Of a stretch of DNA of 64,000 bases, positions 28,561 through 38,274 are shown piece after piece. Below the pieces are notes generated by a model, which made no database searches, was not told where the DNA came from, and worked only from the letters and a program-made list of their open reading frames with translations. The position numbers were made by a program, and so were the translations under genes. Positions within the stretch are counted from its first letter, which is position 1. Every line of letters begins with the position of its first letter. This stretch comes from Mesorhizobium sp. M1E.F.Ca.ET.045.02.1.1 (GTDB lineage: Bacteria; Pseudomonadota; Alphaproteobacteria; Rhizobiales; Rhizobiaceae): the NCBI RefSeq assembly GCF_003952485.1, contig NZ_CP034447.1, forward strand, positions 2,170,001 through 2,234,000. The letters are read 5' to 3'.

Positions 28561-29582
28561 GACCAAGGACCTTTGGGTCCTGCGCCGCGGGGTCCAGTCG
28601 GGTTGCGGCCCCATGGATTGGGTTTTGGCCGCGCCGGCTCGATTGGCGGCACGGGTTCGGCCGGCTTGCCCCACGGCCCGGCCGGCGGCTCATCGGCCGC
28701 CATCGGCGCTTCGCGCCGCGTGGCCCGAGAGGCGCTGCCCATCTCGCTCGCCATCTGCTGCAGGGCGGCGATACGGTTCTCGGTGCTCGGATGGGTCGAG
28801 AACAGATTGTCCATGCGCTCGCCCGAGAGCGGGTTGATGATGAAAAGATGGGCCATCGCCGGATTGCGCTCGGCATCCAGGTTGGGGATGCGTTCGGCGC
28901 CGCGCGCGATCTTGTCGAGCGCCGAGGCCAGCCACAGCGGCCGGCCGCAGATCTCCGCGCCGCGCCGGTCGGCCTCGTATTCGCGGGTGCGGCTCACCGC
29001 CATCTGCACGATCATGGCGGCGAAGGGCGCGACCAGCATGGCCACCAGCACGCCGACGAAGCCGAACGGGTTGTTGTTGTCGCGGCTTCCGCCGAAGAAG
29101 AAGGCGAAATTGCCGAGCATCGAGATCGCGCCGGCAAGCGTCGCGACGATCGTCATGGTAAGCGTGTCGCGATGCTGCACATGGGCAAGCTCATGCGCCA
29201 TGACCGCCGCGACTTCTTCGTCCGAAAGCTGCTGCAGCAGGCCGGTCGAGGCAGCCACGGCGGCATTCTCGGGATTGCGGCCGGTGGCAAAGGCGTTGGG
29301 CTGTGGGGTGTCGATCTTGTACACTTTCGGCATGGGCAGGCCGGCTCGCCGGGCGAGGCCCTGCACTATCCTGTAGTATCTGGGGTCGCTTCTTTCGTCG
29401 ACCTCGAAGGCGCCGTTCATCGACAGCACCATCTTGTCGGCATTCCAGTAGCTGAACAGGTTCATGCCGGCGGCGATCAAAAGCGCGATCATCATGCCGC
29501 CCGTGCCGCCGATCAGAAAGCCGACGCCCATGAACAGCGCCGTCATCGCGGCGAGAAGCATAGCGGTGCGAAGCGTGTTCAT
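28557..29582 (-). CDS. htpX: Membrane zinc metalloprotease HtpX
   Basis: A 341-residue M48 family protease of the inner membrane that degrades damaged membrane proteins. Two N-terminal transmembrane segments (about 6-45) precede the zinc site [10 protein letters not shown] (HExxH), followed by two more hydrophobic segments ([20 protein letters not shown] and a later one) and the third ligand region [14 protein letters not shown]. The C-terminal Pro-rich tail of about 50 residues is longer than in E. coli HtpX but usual for Rhizobiales. It overlaps rsmB by 4 nt. Confidence 0.95.
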   Translation of the reverse strand: MNTLRTAMLLAAMTALFMGVGFLIGGTGGMMIALLIAAGMNLFSYWNADKMVLSMNGAFEVDERSDPRYYRIVQGLARRAGLPMPKVYKIDTPQPNAFATGRNPENAAVAASTGLLQQLSDEEVAAVMAHELAHVQHRDTLTMTIVATLAGAISMLGNFAFFFGGSRDNNNPFGFVGVLVAMLVAPFAAMIVQMAVSRTREYEADRRGAEICGRPLWLASALDKIARGAERIPNLDAERNPAMAHLFIINPLSGERMDNLFSTHPSTENRIAALQQMASEMGSASRATRREAPMAADEPPAGPWGKPAEPVPPIEPARPKPNPWGRNPTGPRGAGPKGPWS

Positions 29583-29659
29583 CTTCTAGTCCGTTTGGCG
29601 TGGTGGCGAATAGGAGTCGATCCGTCTTGCATCATGGCTATATGATGGGAAAGGCCGGT

Positions 29660-29709
29660 CTCTGTTTCAATCGGCCCTCTGTTTCAATCGGCCCCCTGTT
29701 TCAATCGGC
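29660..29709. repeat. Three tandem 17-bp repeats
   Basis: The unit CTCTGTTTCAATCGGCC is repeated exactly at 29660-29676 and 29677-29693, and once more with a C-for-T change and a shortened end (29694-29709). The array ends about 12 nt before the start codon of the DUF1674 gene. Confidence 0.85.
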
Positions 29710-29721
29710 AAGGCATATCGC

Positions 29722-29943
29722 ATGACCGAACACCCCAGCAAAACCGAAACCGCCGCCGCGGCCGAAAAGCCGCGAAAGACGCTGACCCCGGCGGCGGAGC
29801 GCGCGCTTGCCGAGGCCGAGGCGAGGCGAAAGGCCTATCGCGAGGCGGAAGCCCGCCTGCCGAAGGAGATCGGCGGCCGCGGCAGCAACGAACCGGGGCG
29901 CTACGGCGACTGGGAAGTGAAGGGTCTGACCAGCGACTTCTAG
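29722..29943 (+). CDS. DUF1674 protein, SDHAF4-like succinate dehydrogenase assembly factor
   Basis: A 73-residue protein whose C-terminal GGRGSNEPGRYGDWEVKG ending in SDF is the DUF1674 signature. The mitochondrial member SDHAF4 binds flavinylated SdhA and helps its assembly into complex II, and a similar role is likely here. The N-terminal half is Ala/Glu/Lys-rich and probably helical or disordered. No sdh genes are nearby. The only close upstream ATG follows a GGCAAGGCATATCGC leader with a weak ribosome-binding site. Confidence 0.85.
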   Translation: MTEHPSKTETAAAAEKPRKTLTPAAERALAEAEARRKAYREAEARLPKEIGGRGSNEPGRYGDWEVKGLTSDF

Positions 29944-29945
29944 CC

Positions 29946-30153
29946 GGATATGCTGATATTCAGGTGAGGCCGGCCTGCGGATGGCGACTTCCTGCGCTTC
30001 CGGCCTTCGCCGGCCGAAGCATTCATGAGAGTGGCGCGGCAGATAAGGCTACGGCCGGCGCAGGCCGGTACTCACGGGCCCATAGGTCCGCTCCGTTCTG
30101 GTTCTCGGAATTCACCATCCCCGACTCGGCCTGACCTGAATCTCAGCATATCC
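29946..30153. mobile_element. 208-bp MITE-like element with about 27-bp terminal inverted repeats, copy 1
   Basis: The left end reads GGATATGCTGATATTCAGGT then GAGGCCG. The reverse complement of the right end reads GGATATGCTGAGATTCAGGT then CAGGCCG, only two differences in 27 bp. It has no coding capacity. The left end is 3 nt after the DUF1674 stop codon, and the right end touches the stop codon of the convergent HAD gene. A related sequence is at 46491-46685. Confidence 0.65.
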
Positions 30154-30818
30154 TAAGCCGCGTCACGCTGCCTATCGATGACCATCCAGCCGCTGTCGTC
30201 CGTGGCGATGCCGAGCGCATCGTAGGAAGCAATGCTGGCGTGTGGCGTCCGCATCGGATGGACATGCGTGGCGCTGATCACCATCACCGAGGCGCCGGAA
30301 GCTTCGCCCGCCGCGATACCCGCGGGCGCATCCTCGAAGACGAGGCAGTCGCGCGCCTCTACGCCGAGGCGCTTTGCCGCCAGCAGGAAGCAGTCGGGCG
30401 CCGGCTTGCCGCGGGTGACGTCCTCGGCCGACACCATCATGGCGGGAAGCGGAATGCCTGCTGCCTCGATGCGCAGCAGCGCCAGCTCGCGCGGCGCCGA
30501 GGTCACGATCGCCCACCGCTCGGGCGGCAGCGATTGCAGAAACGCCACCGCGCCCGCGATCGGCACGATGCCTTCAAGGTCGTCGGCCTCGGCCTTGAGC
30601 AGCGCGTCGGCTTCCGCAACAGGATCGACGCCCGGAAGCTCGAGCGCGGCGATCGTCTCTCTCGCGCGCCTGCCATGGATCGTCGGCAGGAAACTTGCCA
30701 CGTCGAGACCATGGCGATTTGCCCAGTGGGTCCACACGCGTTCCGCCGCCGCGATCGAGTTGAGCACCGTGCCGTCCATGTCGAAAAGGAAGGCGGCGAA
30801 CTTTCTGCCTACGAACAT
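30153..30818 (-). CDS. HAD-superfamily sugar phosphatase
   Basis: A 221-residue HAD hydrolase of the beta-phosphoglucomutase/sugar-phosphatase type. Motif I is FLFDMDGTVLNS (two catalytic Asp), motif II is IVTSAPRELA, motif III is the GKPAPDCFLLAAKRL Lys, and motif IV is CLVFEDAPAGI. The helical cap lies at about 20-85. Probable substrates are hexitol or sugar phosphates; the exact one cannot be read. The open frame extends upstream to 31811 as an antisense shadow; the ATG at 30818 is preceded by AGGAAA and gives the normal length. Confidence 0.9.
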   Translation of the reverse strand: MFVGRKFAAFLFDMDGTVLNSIAAAERVWTHWANRHGLDVASFLPTIHGRRARETIAALELPGVDPVAEADALLKAEADDLEGIVPIAGAVAFLQSLPPERWAIVTSAPRELALLRIEAAGIPLPAMMVSAEDVTRGKPAPDCFLLAAKRLGVEARDCLVFEDAPAGIAAGEASGASVMVISATHVHPMRTPHASIASYDALGIATDDSGWMVIDRQRDAA

Positions 30819-30980
30819 CGGATTTCCTGGAGAATCGTTTTCGGGGAGGGGCGAAACGCTCCTTACTTTAATGCCGTCAGCGCTGCCTGAGAAGTCGCGC
30901 CGGCGATTTCCATCCGCAGCAGGAACAACCTCCCGGTTGCCGCGTTCTTCTTCGCGATCGTCAAAAAAGGGGGGAATGCG

Positions 30981-31850
30981 ATGCTGATCCGGCTCGGCTA
31001 CGAAATCGCTATCGAATGCGTCGCGGCGACGCCGATCGTCTCGCTCCTCGACATCCACCCCGATCGCCATGCCGATATCAAACGGCAGACGCGGGTGCTC
31101 ACTTCGCCTTCCGTGCCGACCCGGACCTATCGCGACCGCTACGGCAACATCTGCCGCCGCTTCACCGCGCCGGCCGGCGGCTTCCGTATCCTCTATGACG
31201 CAGCGGTCGAGGACAGCGGCGAATGCGACGAAGTCAACAGGCTGGCGCACGAAACGCCGGTGGCGGACCTGCCGGACGACGTGCTCGTCTACCTGCTCGG
31301 CAGCCGCTATTGCGAAACCGATCACCTCGGCGGCCTCGCCTGGCAGCTTTTCGGCCGTCTCCCGCCCGGGTGGGCGCGCGTGCAAGCGATCGTCGATTAT
31401 GTCCACAGCCGGCTTTCCTTCGGCTACGGCTATGCCCGCGCCACGCGCACCGCGGCGCAGGCGCATGAAGAGCGCGTCGGCGTGTGCCGCGATTTCGCGC
31501 ATCTCGCGATCACGCTTTGCCGCTCGATGAACATTCCGGCGCGCTATGTGAACGGCTATCTCGGCGATATCGGCGTGCCGGCCGATCCCGCGCCGATGGA
31601 TTTCTCGGCCTGGATGGAAGCATTCCTTGACGGCAAATGGTACACGTTCGATCCGCGCCACAATTGCCCCAGGATAGGCCGCGTCGTGATTGCGCGCGGC
31701 CGCGACGCCACGGACGTGCCGCTGCTGCACAGTTTCGGGCCGCACCGGCTCGGCCTGTTCAAGGTCTGGACCTATGAGCAGGTAAGCAACCGGTTCAATC
31801 CGCCGCAGCACGGCATCGACCGCACGGTAAGCGCGCAGATGCTGGCATAG
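30981..31850 (+). CDS. Transglutaminase-like cysteine protease-fold protein
   Basis: A 289-residue protein with an N-terminal beta domain (about 1-110) typical of bacterial transglutaminase-like proteins and a C-terminal transglutaminase core. The nucleophile is Cys169 in ERVGVCRDFAHLAITLCRS. The later core reads MDFSAWMEAFLDGKWYTFDP, followed by RHN. The position that holds His in the common HAW motif is Ser209 here, while Asp224 and His227 are present. The function is unknown; relatives are often peptidases or amidases. The start ATG follows a run of G residues (GGGGGAATGCG). Confidence 0.82.
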   Translation: MLIRLGYEIAIECVAATPIVSLLDIHPDRHADIKRQTRVLTSPSVPTRTYRDRYGNICRRFTAPAGGFRILYDAAVEDSGECDEVNRLAHETPVADLPDDVLVYLLGSRYCETDHLGGLAWQLFGRLPPGWARVQAIVDYVHSRLSFGYGYARATRTAAQAHEERVGVCRDFAHLAITLCRSMNIPARYVNGYLGDIGVPADPAPMDFSAWMEAFLDGKWYTFDPRHNCPRIGRVVIARGRDATDVPLLHSFGPHRLGLFKVWTYEQVSNRFNPPQHGIDRTVSAQMLA

Positions 31851-31861
31851 GCAGGCGGCTG

Positions 31862-31969
31862 TTAAAGCGCGTCGCGCTGAAACGGATCCAAGCGACGTGC
31901 TTTAGGTTCTTGTTTTGATGCATGTCGTTCTCCCAAAACCGCTGCACACTTTTGGGCGACATGCATTAA
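31862..31969. repeat. Family D double-hairpin repeat, copy 2
   Basis: Immediately after the transglutaminase-like gene. The first stem (TAAAGCGCGTCGC) has changes in its right arm (GCGACGTGCTTTA). The second hairpin ATGCATGTCG...CGACATGCAT with CCCAAAA/TTTTGGG is intact. Confidence 0.85.
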
Positions 31970-32070
31970 ACGACGGCTCCAGCACCGCCGCTGACCCGCT
32001 TCGATGCTGGAGCGGTTCATCGTTTCCCGGAAACGCCGTTCACCCCTTCCTCGATCGCTATTGGTCCAAA

Positions 32071-32109
32071 AGGAAAAGGCCGCCGCTTCTTGACGAAGCC
32101 GGCGGCCTT
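32071..32109 (-). terminator. Rho-independent terminator of the small minus-strand gene
   Basis: On the minus strand AAGGCCGCCGG, CTTC, a short loop, GAAG and CGGCGGCCTT form a stem of about 14 bp with one bulge, followed by TTTTCCTTTT. It ends the transcription unit that carries the 23-codon frame at 32179-32250. Confidence 0.75.
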
Positions 32110-32178
32110 CCGTGTTTCCGTCCATGACGCGGCTCATGGCGGCGACCCCATCGGGTCACCTGCCGCGCGTCTCGCGCC

Positions 32179-32250
32179 TTAACGGGAAGACTGCTTCCCG
32201 GAAGTGCAATCCGCTGAGCTCACGTTATGGAAAACGAAATCACTCGACAT
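32179..32250 (-). CDS. Putative 23-residue small protein with a perfect Shine-Dalgarno
   Basis: The frame encodes MSSDFVFHNVSSADCTSGKQ plus SSR. Two bases upstream of the ATG lies AAAGGAGGTGATCC, a full complement to the 3' end of 16S rRNA, far stronger than any other site in the window. A promoter-like pair precedes it and a strong terminator follows about 70 nt after the stop, so it looks like an independent monocistronic unit of roughly 210 nt. I do not recognise the peptide. It has one Cys, no membrane segment and no resemblance I can see to PqqA or known leader peptides. It could instead be a small RNA in which the GGAGG stretch acts by itself. Confidence 0.55.
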   Translation of the reverse strand: MSSDFVFHNVSSADCTSGKQSSR

Positions 32251-32287
32251 CGGATCACCTCCTTTCGATTGGTTGAACACGGCCCAA

Positions 32288-32316
32288 AGAATGGGGTGTG
32301 TCGCGGCAAATGACAA
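32288..32316 (-). promoter_or_regulatory. Promoter-like site for the 23-codon gene
   Basis: On the minus strand TTGTCA (32316-32311) is followed after 17 nt by CATTCT (32293-32288), a plausible sigma-70 type pair of a GC-rich alphaproteobacterium. It would give a leader of about 30 nt before the ATG at 32250. Confidence 0.45.
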
Positions 32317-32452
32317 GGTGCCGCAACGGAATGGCCAGACGGGAAATCCTCGAGTAGTGCATTTGCGCAACAGATCGGGATTGCGGTCCCAAGGCGAATT
32401 GGACGACAGTGGCTCAAGCCAGCGGGCGTATTCGACGTATCGGGAGGTGGGA

Positions 32453-33721
32453 ATGAATGCCGCCGACAGGGCCGCGCGGATCGTGCGAACGGTCGTCGAG
32501 ACTCTGAAGCCCGGCTTTGCGGTCAGGCTGTGGACCGGCGAGCGGATCGGCCCCGCCGGCGGTCCGGTGCTCGCCATCAACGACCAGGACATCGTCTGGC
32601 AACTGGTGCGGCGGCCGGCCTTCTCGACGCTGGTCGAGATGTGGATATCCAAGACCGTCGACATCGAAGAAGGCACGCTGTTCGATTTCTACGCCCTGCC
32701 TTCGCAAGGCAAGCTCAAGACGAAGCTCAAGTCCCTGCCGAAGCTGGCAATCCTGCGCGACCTGCCGGCTGTCTTGTTTTCGCGAAGGCAGATGACGGCG
32801 CGCACCGACCTCTCCGGGCGCAATCCCTATGTCAGCGGGTCGAACAAGGCGGCGATCCAGCATCACTACGACATCTCGAATGCCTTCTACCGGCTCTTCC
32901 TCGACGAGCGCATGGTCTATAGCTGCGGTTACTTCCAGGATTTCGCCAATGGCATCGACCAGGCGCAGGTCGACAAGCTCGATCACATCTGCCGCAAGCT
33001 CAGGCTGAAGCCAGGCGAAAGTCTGCTGGACATCGGCTGCGGCTGGGGCGCGATGCTCATCCATGCGGCGAAGAACTACGGCGTCGTCGGCCACGGCGTC
33101 TCGCTGTCGCAAGCCCAGACGGAGCTTGCCCGCGAGCGCATTCGCGCCGAGGGGCTGGAGGATCGCATCACCATCGAGATAAAGTCGTATGCCGAGCTCT
33201 CCGGCACGTTCGACAAGATATCGTCGATCGGCATGTTCGAGCATCTGGGGCTCGCCAACCACGACGCCTACTTCTCGGCCGTCAATCGCCTGCTCAAGCC
33301 CGGCGGCATCTATCTGCACCACGCCATCACCAGGCGCAGCAAAGGCGACATCCGCAAGACGCTGCGCAAGGGCCCGGAATACAAGGCGCTGATCAAATAC
33401 ATCTTTCCCGGCGGCGAGCTCGACACGATCGGCATGACGCTCGGCAATCTCGAGGCGCATGGCTTCCTGGTCCATGACGTCGAGAACTTGCGTGAGCACT
33501 ACGCGCGCACCTGCAGGCTCTGGGCGGAGCGTCTGCACGCGCGCTTCGATGAGGCGATCGCCGAGGTCGGCGAGGCGAAGGCGCGGCTCTGGCTGCTCTA
33601 TCTCTCCGGCTGCTCGATTGCCTTCGAGCGGGCCTCGGCGCAGATTTTCCAGACCGTCGCCACCAGGCGCGCGCGGGGGCCAAGCGGCCTGCCGCCAACC
33701 CGTGTGGATTTGTATCGATAA
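32453..33721 (+). CDS. cfa: Cyclopropane-fatty-acyl-phospholipid synthase family protein
   Basis: A 422-residue SAM-dependent methyltransferase that probably adds a methylene bridge to unsaturated acyl chains of membrane phospholipids. The N-terminal domain (about 1-120) is of CFA-synthase type. The catalytic part begins with NKAAIQHHYDISNAFYRLFL and YSCGYFQD, then SAM-binding LLDIGCGWGAMLIHAAKNYG and SLSQAQ, and later EHLGLANHDAYF and HHAITR. The ATG at 32453 follows GGGAGGTGGGA; the open frame upstream (to 32204) is not needed. Confidence 0.92.
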   Translation: MNAADRAARIVRTVVETLKPGFAVRLWTGERIGPAGGPVLAINDQDIVWQLVRRPAFSTLVEMWISKTVDIEEGTLFDFYALPSQGKLKTKLKSLPKLAILRDLPAVLFSRRQMTARTDLSGRNPYVSGSNKAAIQHHYDISNAFYRLFLDERMVYSCGYFQDFANGIDQAQVDKLDHICRKLRLKPGESLLDIGCGWGAMLIHAAKNYGVVGHGVSLSQAQTELARERIRAEGLEDRITIEIKSYAELSGTFDKISSIGMFEHLGLANHDAYFSAVNRLLKPGGIYLHHAITRRSKGDIRKTLRKGPEYKALIKYIFPGGELDTIGMTLGNLEAHGFLVHDVENLREHYARTCRLWAERLHARFDEAIAEVGEAKARLWLLYLSGCSIAFERASAQIFQTVATRRARGPSGLPPTRVDLYR

Positions 33722-33723
33722 GC

Positions 33724-34472
33724 CTACACGAAGCGCATCGGCGCGCCGACCTCGATCCGCGCGGGCCGGTCGACGGTGCAGTAGACGCCGAGATTGTGGG
33801 CGTTGTGGCGCACCAGGTTGCGCAGGATGCCTGGATCGTTGTCGAAGCCGTCCTGGGCAATGATGGTGAAGCCGCAGCGGCGGCAGGGTTCCGAGATGGT
33901 GAGCAGCAGATCGCCGACCGCAAGCTTGCGGCCGATCCATTCCGTCTCCGGGAAAGAGCCTTCGACCGGCTCCATGTCGACGACGATGTTGGGGCGGAAG
34001 CGGCGCGGATCGGCCGCCCCTTCCGGATGCAGCGTCTTCAACCGCGCCAGCGAGGCGGTGGTCAGCAGATGGATCGGCGCCTTGCGATAGCGCGCCTGCG
34101 TCAGCGGACCGGCATAGGCCGGCGGCGCGTTCTCCCGGCCGAACGGCCGGATCGAGGCAGTGAAGCCGAGATAGGCAGACACGGCATGATCGCATTCGGT
34201 GCCGGGCGCGCTCAGCCAGTCGCCGCCGGGGACGGCCACCTCAAGTTCGCGATCGTTGGTCAGCCGGGTGCGGATACGCGGCACCTTGTGCCATTTGGCG
34301 TCGCGGTCGGGCCGGGCAATCTCGTTGTCCGCGGCATCCACGAGGCCGAACAGACGGTCGCCGTCGATGGTTTCGCGGCCGACCGAGATCGCGTCCTGGC
34401 GCTCGCCGGCGAGCGAGCTCGCCGGATAGCGCCAGAGCTGGCTGACGGTTCCGAGCACCGCCTTGTCTGTCA

Positions 34473-34473
<1 letters not shown>
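33724..34473 (-). CDS. MOSC-domain protein with beta-barrel N-terminal domain
   Basis: A 249-residue protein with an N-terminal MOSC_N-like beta-barrel (GTVSQLWRYPASSLAGE) and a C-terminal MOSC domain (RRFRPNIVVDM, ISEPCRRCGFTIIAQDG). The Cys in EPCRRC is at the usual molybdenum-cofactor/sulfur-handling position of MOSC proteins such as YcbX or mARC, so a reductase of N-hydroxylated compounds is possible. The start codon overlaps the acs stop by one base, so it is translationally coupled to acetyl-CoA synthetase. Confidence 0.85.
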
Positions 34474-36428
<1,955 letters not shown>

Positions 36429-36737
36429 TTCTTTGCCTTCCTCCCAAACCGTTCCGCCGGCTTAGATCGCCGGCGGTATCGCGGCGACGCAGCCGCGAAT
36501 TCGCGGGCATTATTAACAGTTCCGTCGTGACGGCAATATTAGACGTTGGATTCGCGCGGCGGGATGACGCAGGGGAAACGCCGAAACGCTGTCAGCACTC
36601 GTTACCCATCGCTGCTAACCAACTGTTTTGGCGAAGGAAAAGCCGGTTGCGATCAGCAAAATTCAATAGACAGTTAAGCAACTGAGCGCAGAATCGAACA
36701 TTGGGAGGAAAGGAGATCGAGCCTTAAGGGGGCTGCC
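36429..36737. other. Divergent control region between acs and usg
   Basis: This 309-bp region holds both promoters. The acs leader contains a small hairpin (CCGCCGG at 36454-36460 with CCGGCGG at 36470-36476). The part nearer usg is AT-richer than the surroundings. I see no convincing known operator or riboswitch. Confidence 0.5.
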
Positions 36738-37010
36738 ATGCACGACCACTCCGAAATGGACCTGATGCTCAGGGGCTATGGGTTGACCACGGCCAAAATC
36801 CTCTACCACTTCCCCGACCACCCGCATTTGCTGCAAAGCTTCATCTGGCAGGATTACGACGTCGCGCCGAAGTTTCCGGTGCTGATCCGCTTCATCGAAT
36901 TCTGGAAGACGAAGCTCGACGGACCGCTGCATTCGGTCACCTACACGCATCAGAAGCTGATCGCGCCGAACGAGTGGCGGAAGGTGGATGGGGAGTTTTT
37001 ATTGCATTGA
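36738..37010 (+). CDS. Usg family protein
   Basis: A 90-residue protein of the Usg family, originally named for the gene upstream of the trpF region in Caulobacter and of unknown function. The conserved core is LMLRGYGLTTAKILYHFPDH, LLQSFIWQDYDVAPKFP and FWKTKLDGPLHSV. There is no signal peptide or membrane segment. AAGGGGGC precedes the ATG. It is a single-gene unit, followed directly by a palindromic repeat. Confidence 0.88.
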   Translation: MHDHSEMDLMLRGYGLTTAKILYHFPDHPHLLQSFIWQDYDVAPKFPVLIRFIEFWKTKLDGPLHSVTYTHQKLIAPNEWRKVDGEFLLH

Positions 37011-37022
37011 GGCGTCGCCCAT

Positions 37023-37182
37023 AATCTCCCCCCTTGAGGGGGAGATGTCGCCGAAGGCGACAGAGGGGGTCGCCGCGCGTGGAGCGCCAATGCCCTCCAT
37101 GACGAGAGACGATGCTGGCGCTCTACGTGAGACGACCCCCTCTGGCCTGCCGGCCATCTCCCCCGCAAGGAGGGAGATTGGC
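37023..37182. repeat. Palindromic intergenic repeat, family A copy 3
   Basis: Arms AATCTCCCCCCTTGAGGGGG...CCCCCGCAAGGAGGGAGATT with the family marker CCCCCTCTGGCCTGCCGGCC near the right side. The orientation of the halves is turned inside-out relative to copy 1 at 4077. Confidence 0.8.
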
Positions 37183-37199
37183 AGCTTCGGCGCCAGCAC

Positions 37200-38234
37200 T
37201 CACACCGCCGGCGGGTCGAGCCGGGCGAAACCTTCCTGACGGCGATAGGGAAAGTAAGGGTAGGGCGCCGTCACCGCGCTTGCTTCATCGAGGGCCTTCA
37301 TCTGCTTCGGCGTCAATGCCCAGCCGACGGCGCCGAGGTTCTGGCGCAACTGCTCCTCGTTGCGCGCGCCGATGATCACGGATGACACTGTCGGACGTTG
37401 CAGCAGCCAGTTGATGGCGACCTGCGGCACGGTCTTGCCGGTTTCGGCCGCCACAGCGTCCAGAGCATCGACCACCTTGAAGAGATGCTCGTCCTCGACC
37501 GGCGGGCCGAAGCTCGCCGTGTCGTGCAGGCGGCTCTTTTGCGGCAGCGGCTGGCCGCGGCGGATCTTGCCGGTCAGCCGGCCCCAGCCGAGCGGGCTCC
37601 ACACCAGGGCGCCGACACCCTGGTCGAGGCCGAGCGGCATCAATTCCCATTCATAGTCGCGGCCGACCAGCGAGTAATAGACCTGATGCGCGACGTAACG
37701 CGGGTAGCCATGCATCTCGGCCAGGCCGAGCGATTTCATCACCTGCCAGCCGGAGAAGTTGGAGACGCCGACATAGAGCAGCTTGCCCGAACGCACGAGG
37801 TCGTCCAGCGTCGAGAGCACTTCCTCGATCGGCGTGGAAGCGTCAAAGGCGTGAAGCTGGAGCAGGTCGATATAGTCTGTGCCGAGCCGCTTCAGCGCCT
37901 GGTCCACAGACCGGATCAATCGTGCGCGGGACGAGCCCCAGTCGGCCGGACCGTCGCCCATCGGCAGCGAGGTCTTGGTCGAGATCAGCACCGCGTCGCG
38001 GCGGCCCTTGATCGCTTCGCCCAGCACCTCCTCCGAAGCGCCGTTCGAATAGACGTCGGCCGTGTCGAAGAGATTGACGCCGGCCTCCAGGCAGATGTCG
38101 ACAAGCCGGCGCGCCTCCTTGGCGTCGCTGTTGCCCCAGGCGCCGAACAGCGGTCCTGAACCGCCGAAGGTTCCGGCGCCGAAAGACAGCGCCGGCACTT
38201 TCAGGCCGGAGGCGCCGAGACGTCGATATTCCAT
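37200..38234 (-). CDS. Aldo/keto reductase
   Basis: A 344-residue NADPH-dependent aldo/keto reductase (TIM barrel). The catalytic tetrad is visible as Asp and Tyr in FDTADVYSNGASE, Lys in VLISTKTS and His in DLLQLHAFD. The cofactor-binding end appears as SSVIIGARNEEQLRQNLGAV. The substrate is unknown. The ATG at 38234 follows AAGGAGCG. It lies 40 nt downstream of an AraJ-like MFS gene on the same strand, so the two are probably co-transcribed and under the divergent LysR regulator. Confidence 0.9.
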   Translation of the reverse strand: MEYRRLGASGLKVPALSFGAGTFGGSGPLFGAWGNSDAKEARRLVDICLEAGVNLFDTADVYSNGASEEVLGEAIKGRRDAVLISTKTSLPMGDGPADWGSSRARLIRSVDQALKRLGTDYIDLLQLHAFDASTPIEEVLSTLDDLVRSGKLLYVGVSNFSGWQVMKSLGLAEMHGYPRYVAHQVYYSLVGRDYEWELMPLGLDQGVGALVWSPLGWGRLTGKIRRGQPLPQKSRLHDTASFGPPVEDEHLFKVVDALDAVAAETGKTVPQVAINWLLQRPTVSSVIIGARNEEQLRQNLGAVGWALTPKQMKALDEASAVTAPYPYFPYRRQEGFARLDPPAV

Positions 38235-38274
38235 GATTTCGCTCCTTGTGATGCCGAAGGTGAAAGGGAGCCGA

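Noticed and set aside
28561..28674. Upstream extension of rsmB into htpX
   Set aside because: The GTG at 28560 overlaps the htpX stop codon and gives the normal N-terminus. The extra residues are Arg-rich and unlike the family.
29660..29709. Short repeats considered as a CRISPR array
   Set aside because: The units are directly adjacent with no spacers, and no cas gene is present.
31862..32137. Minus-strand frame of 91 codons across the small-gene terminator and the family D repeat
   Set aside because: It runs through a clear terminator and a dispersed repeat; the similar frame in another repeat copy (21730) comes from the repeat itself.
32252..32265. Plus-strand match to the 3' end of 16S rRNA (GGATCACCTCCTTT)
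   Set aside because: No other 16S sequence is nearby, so it is not an rRNA fragment. The minus-strand reading as a Shine-Dalgarno before an ATG explains it better.
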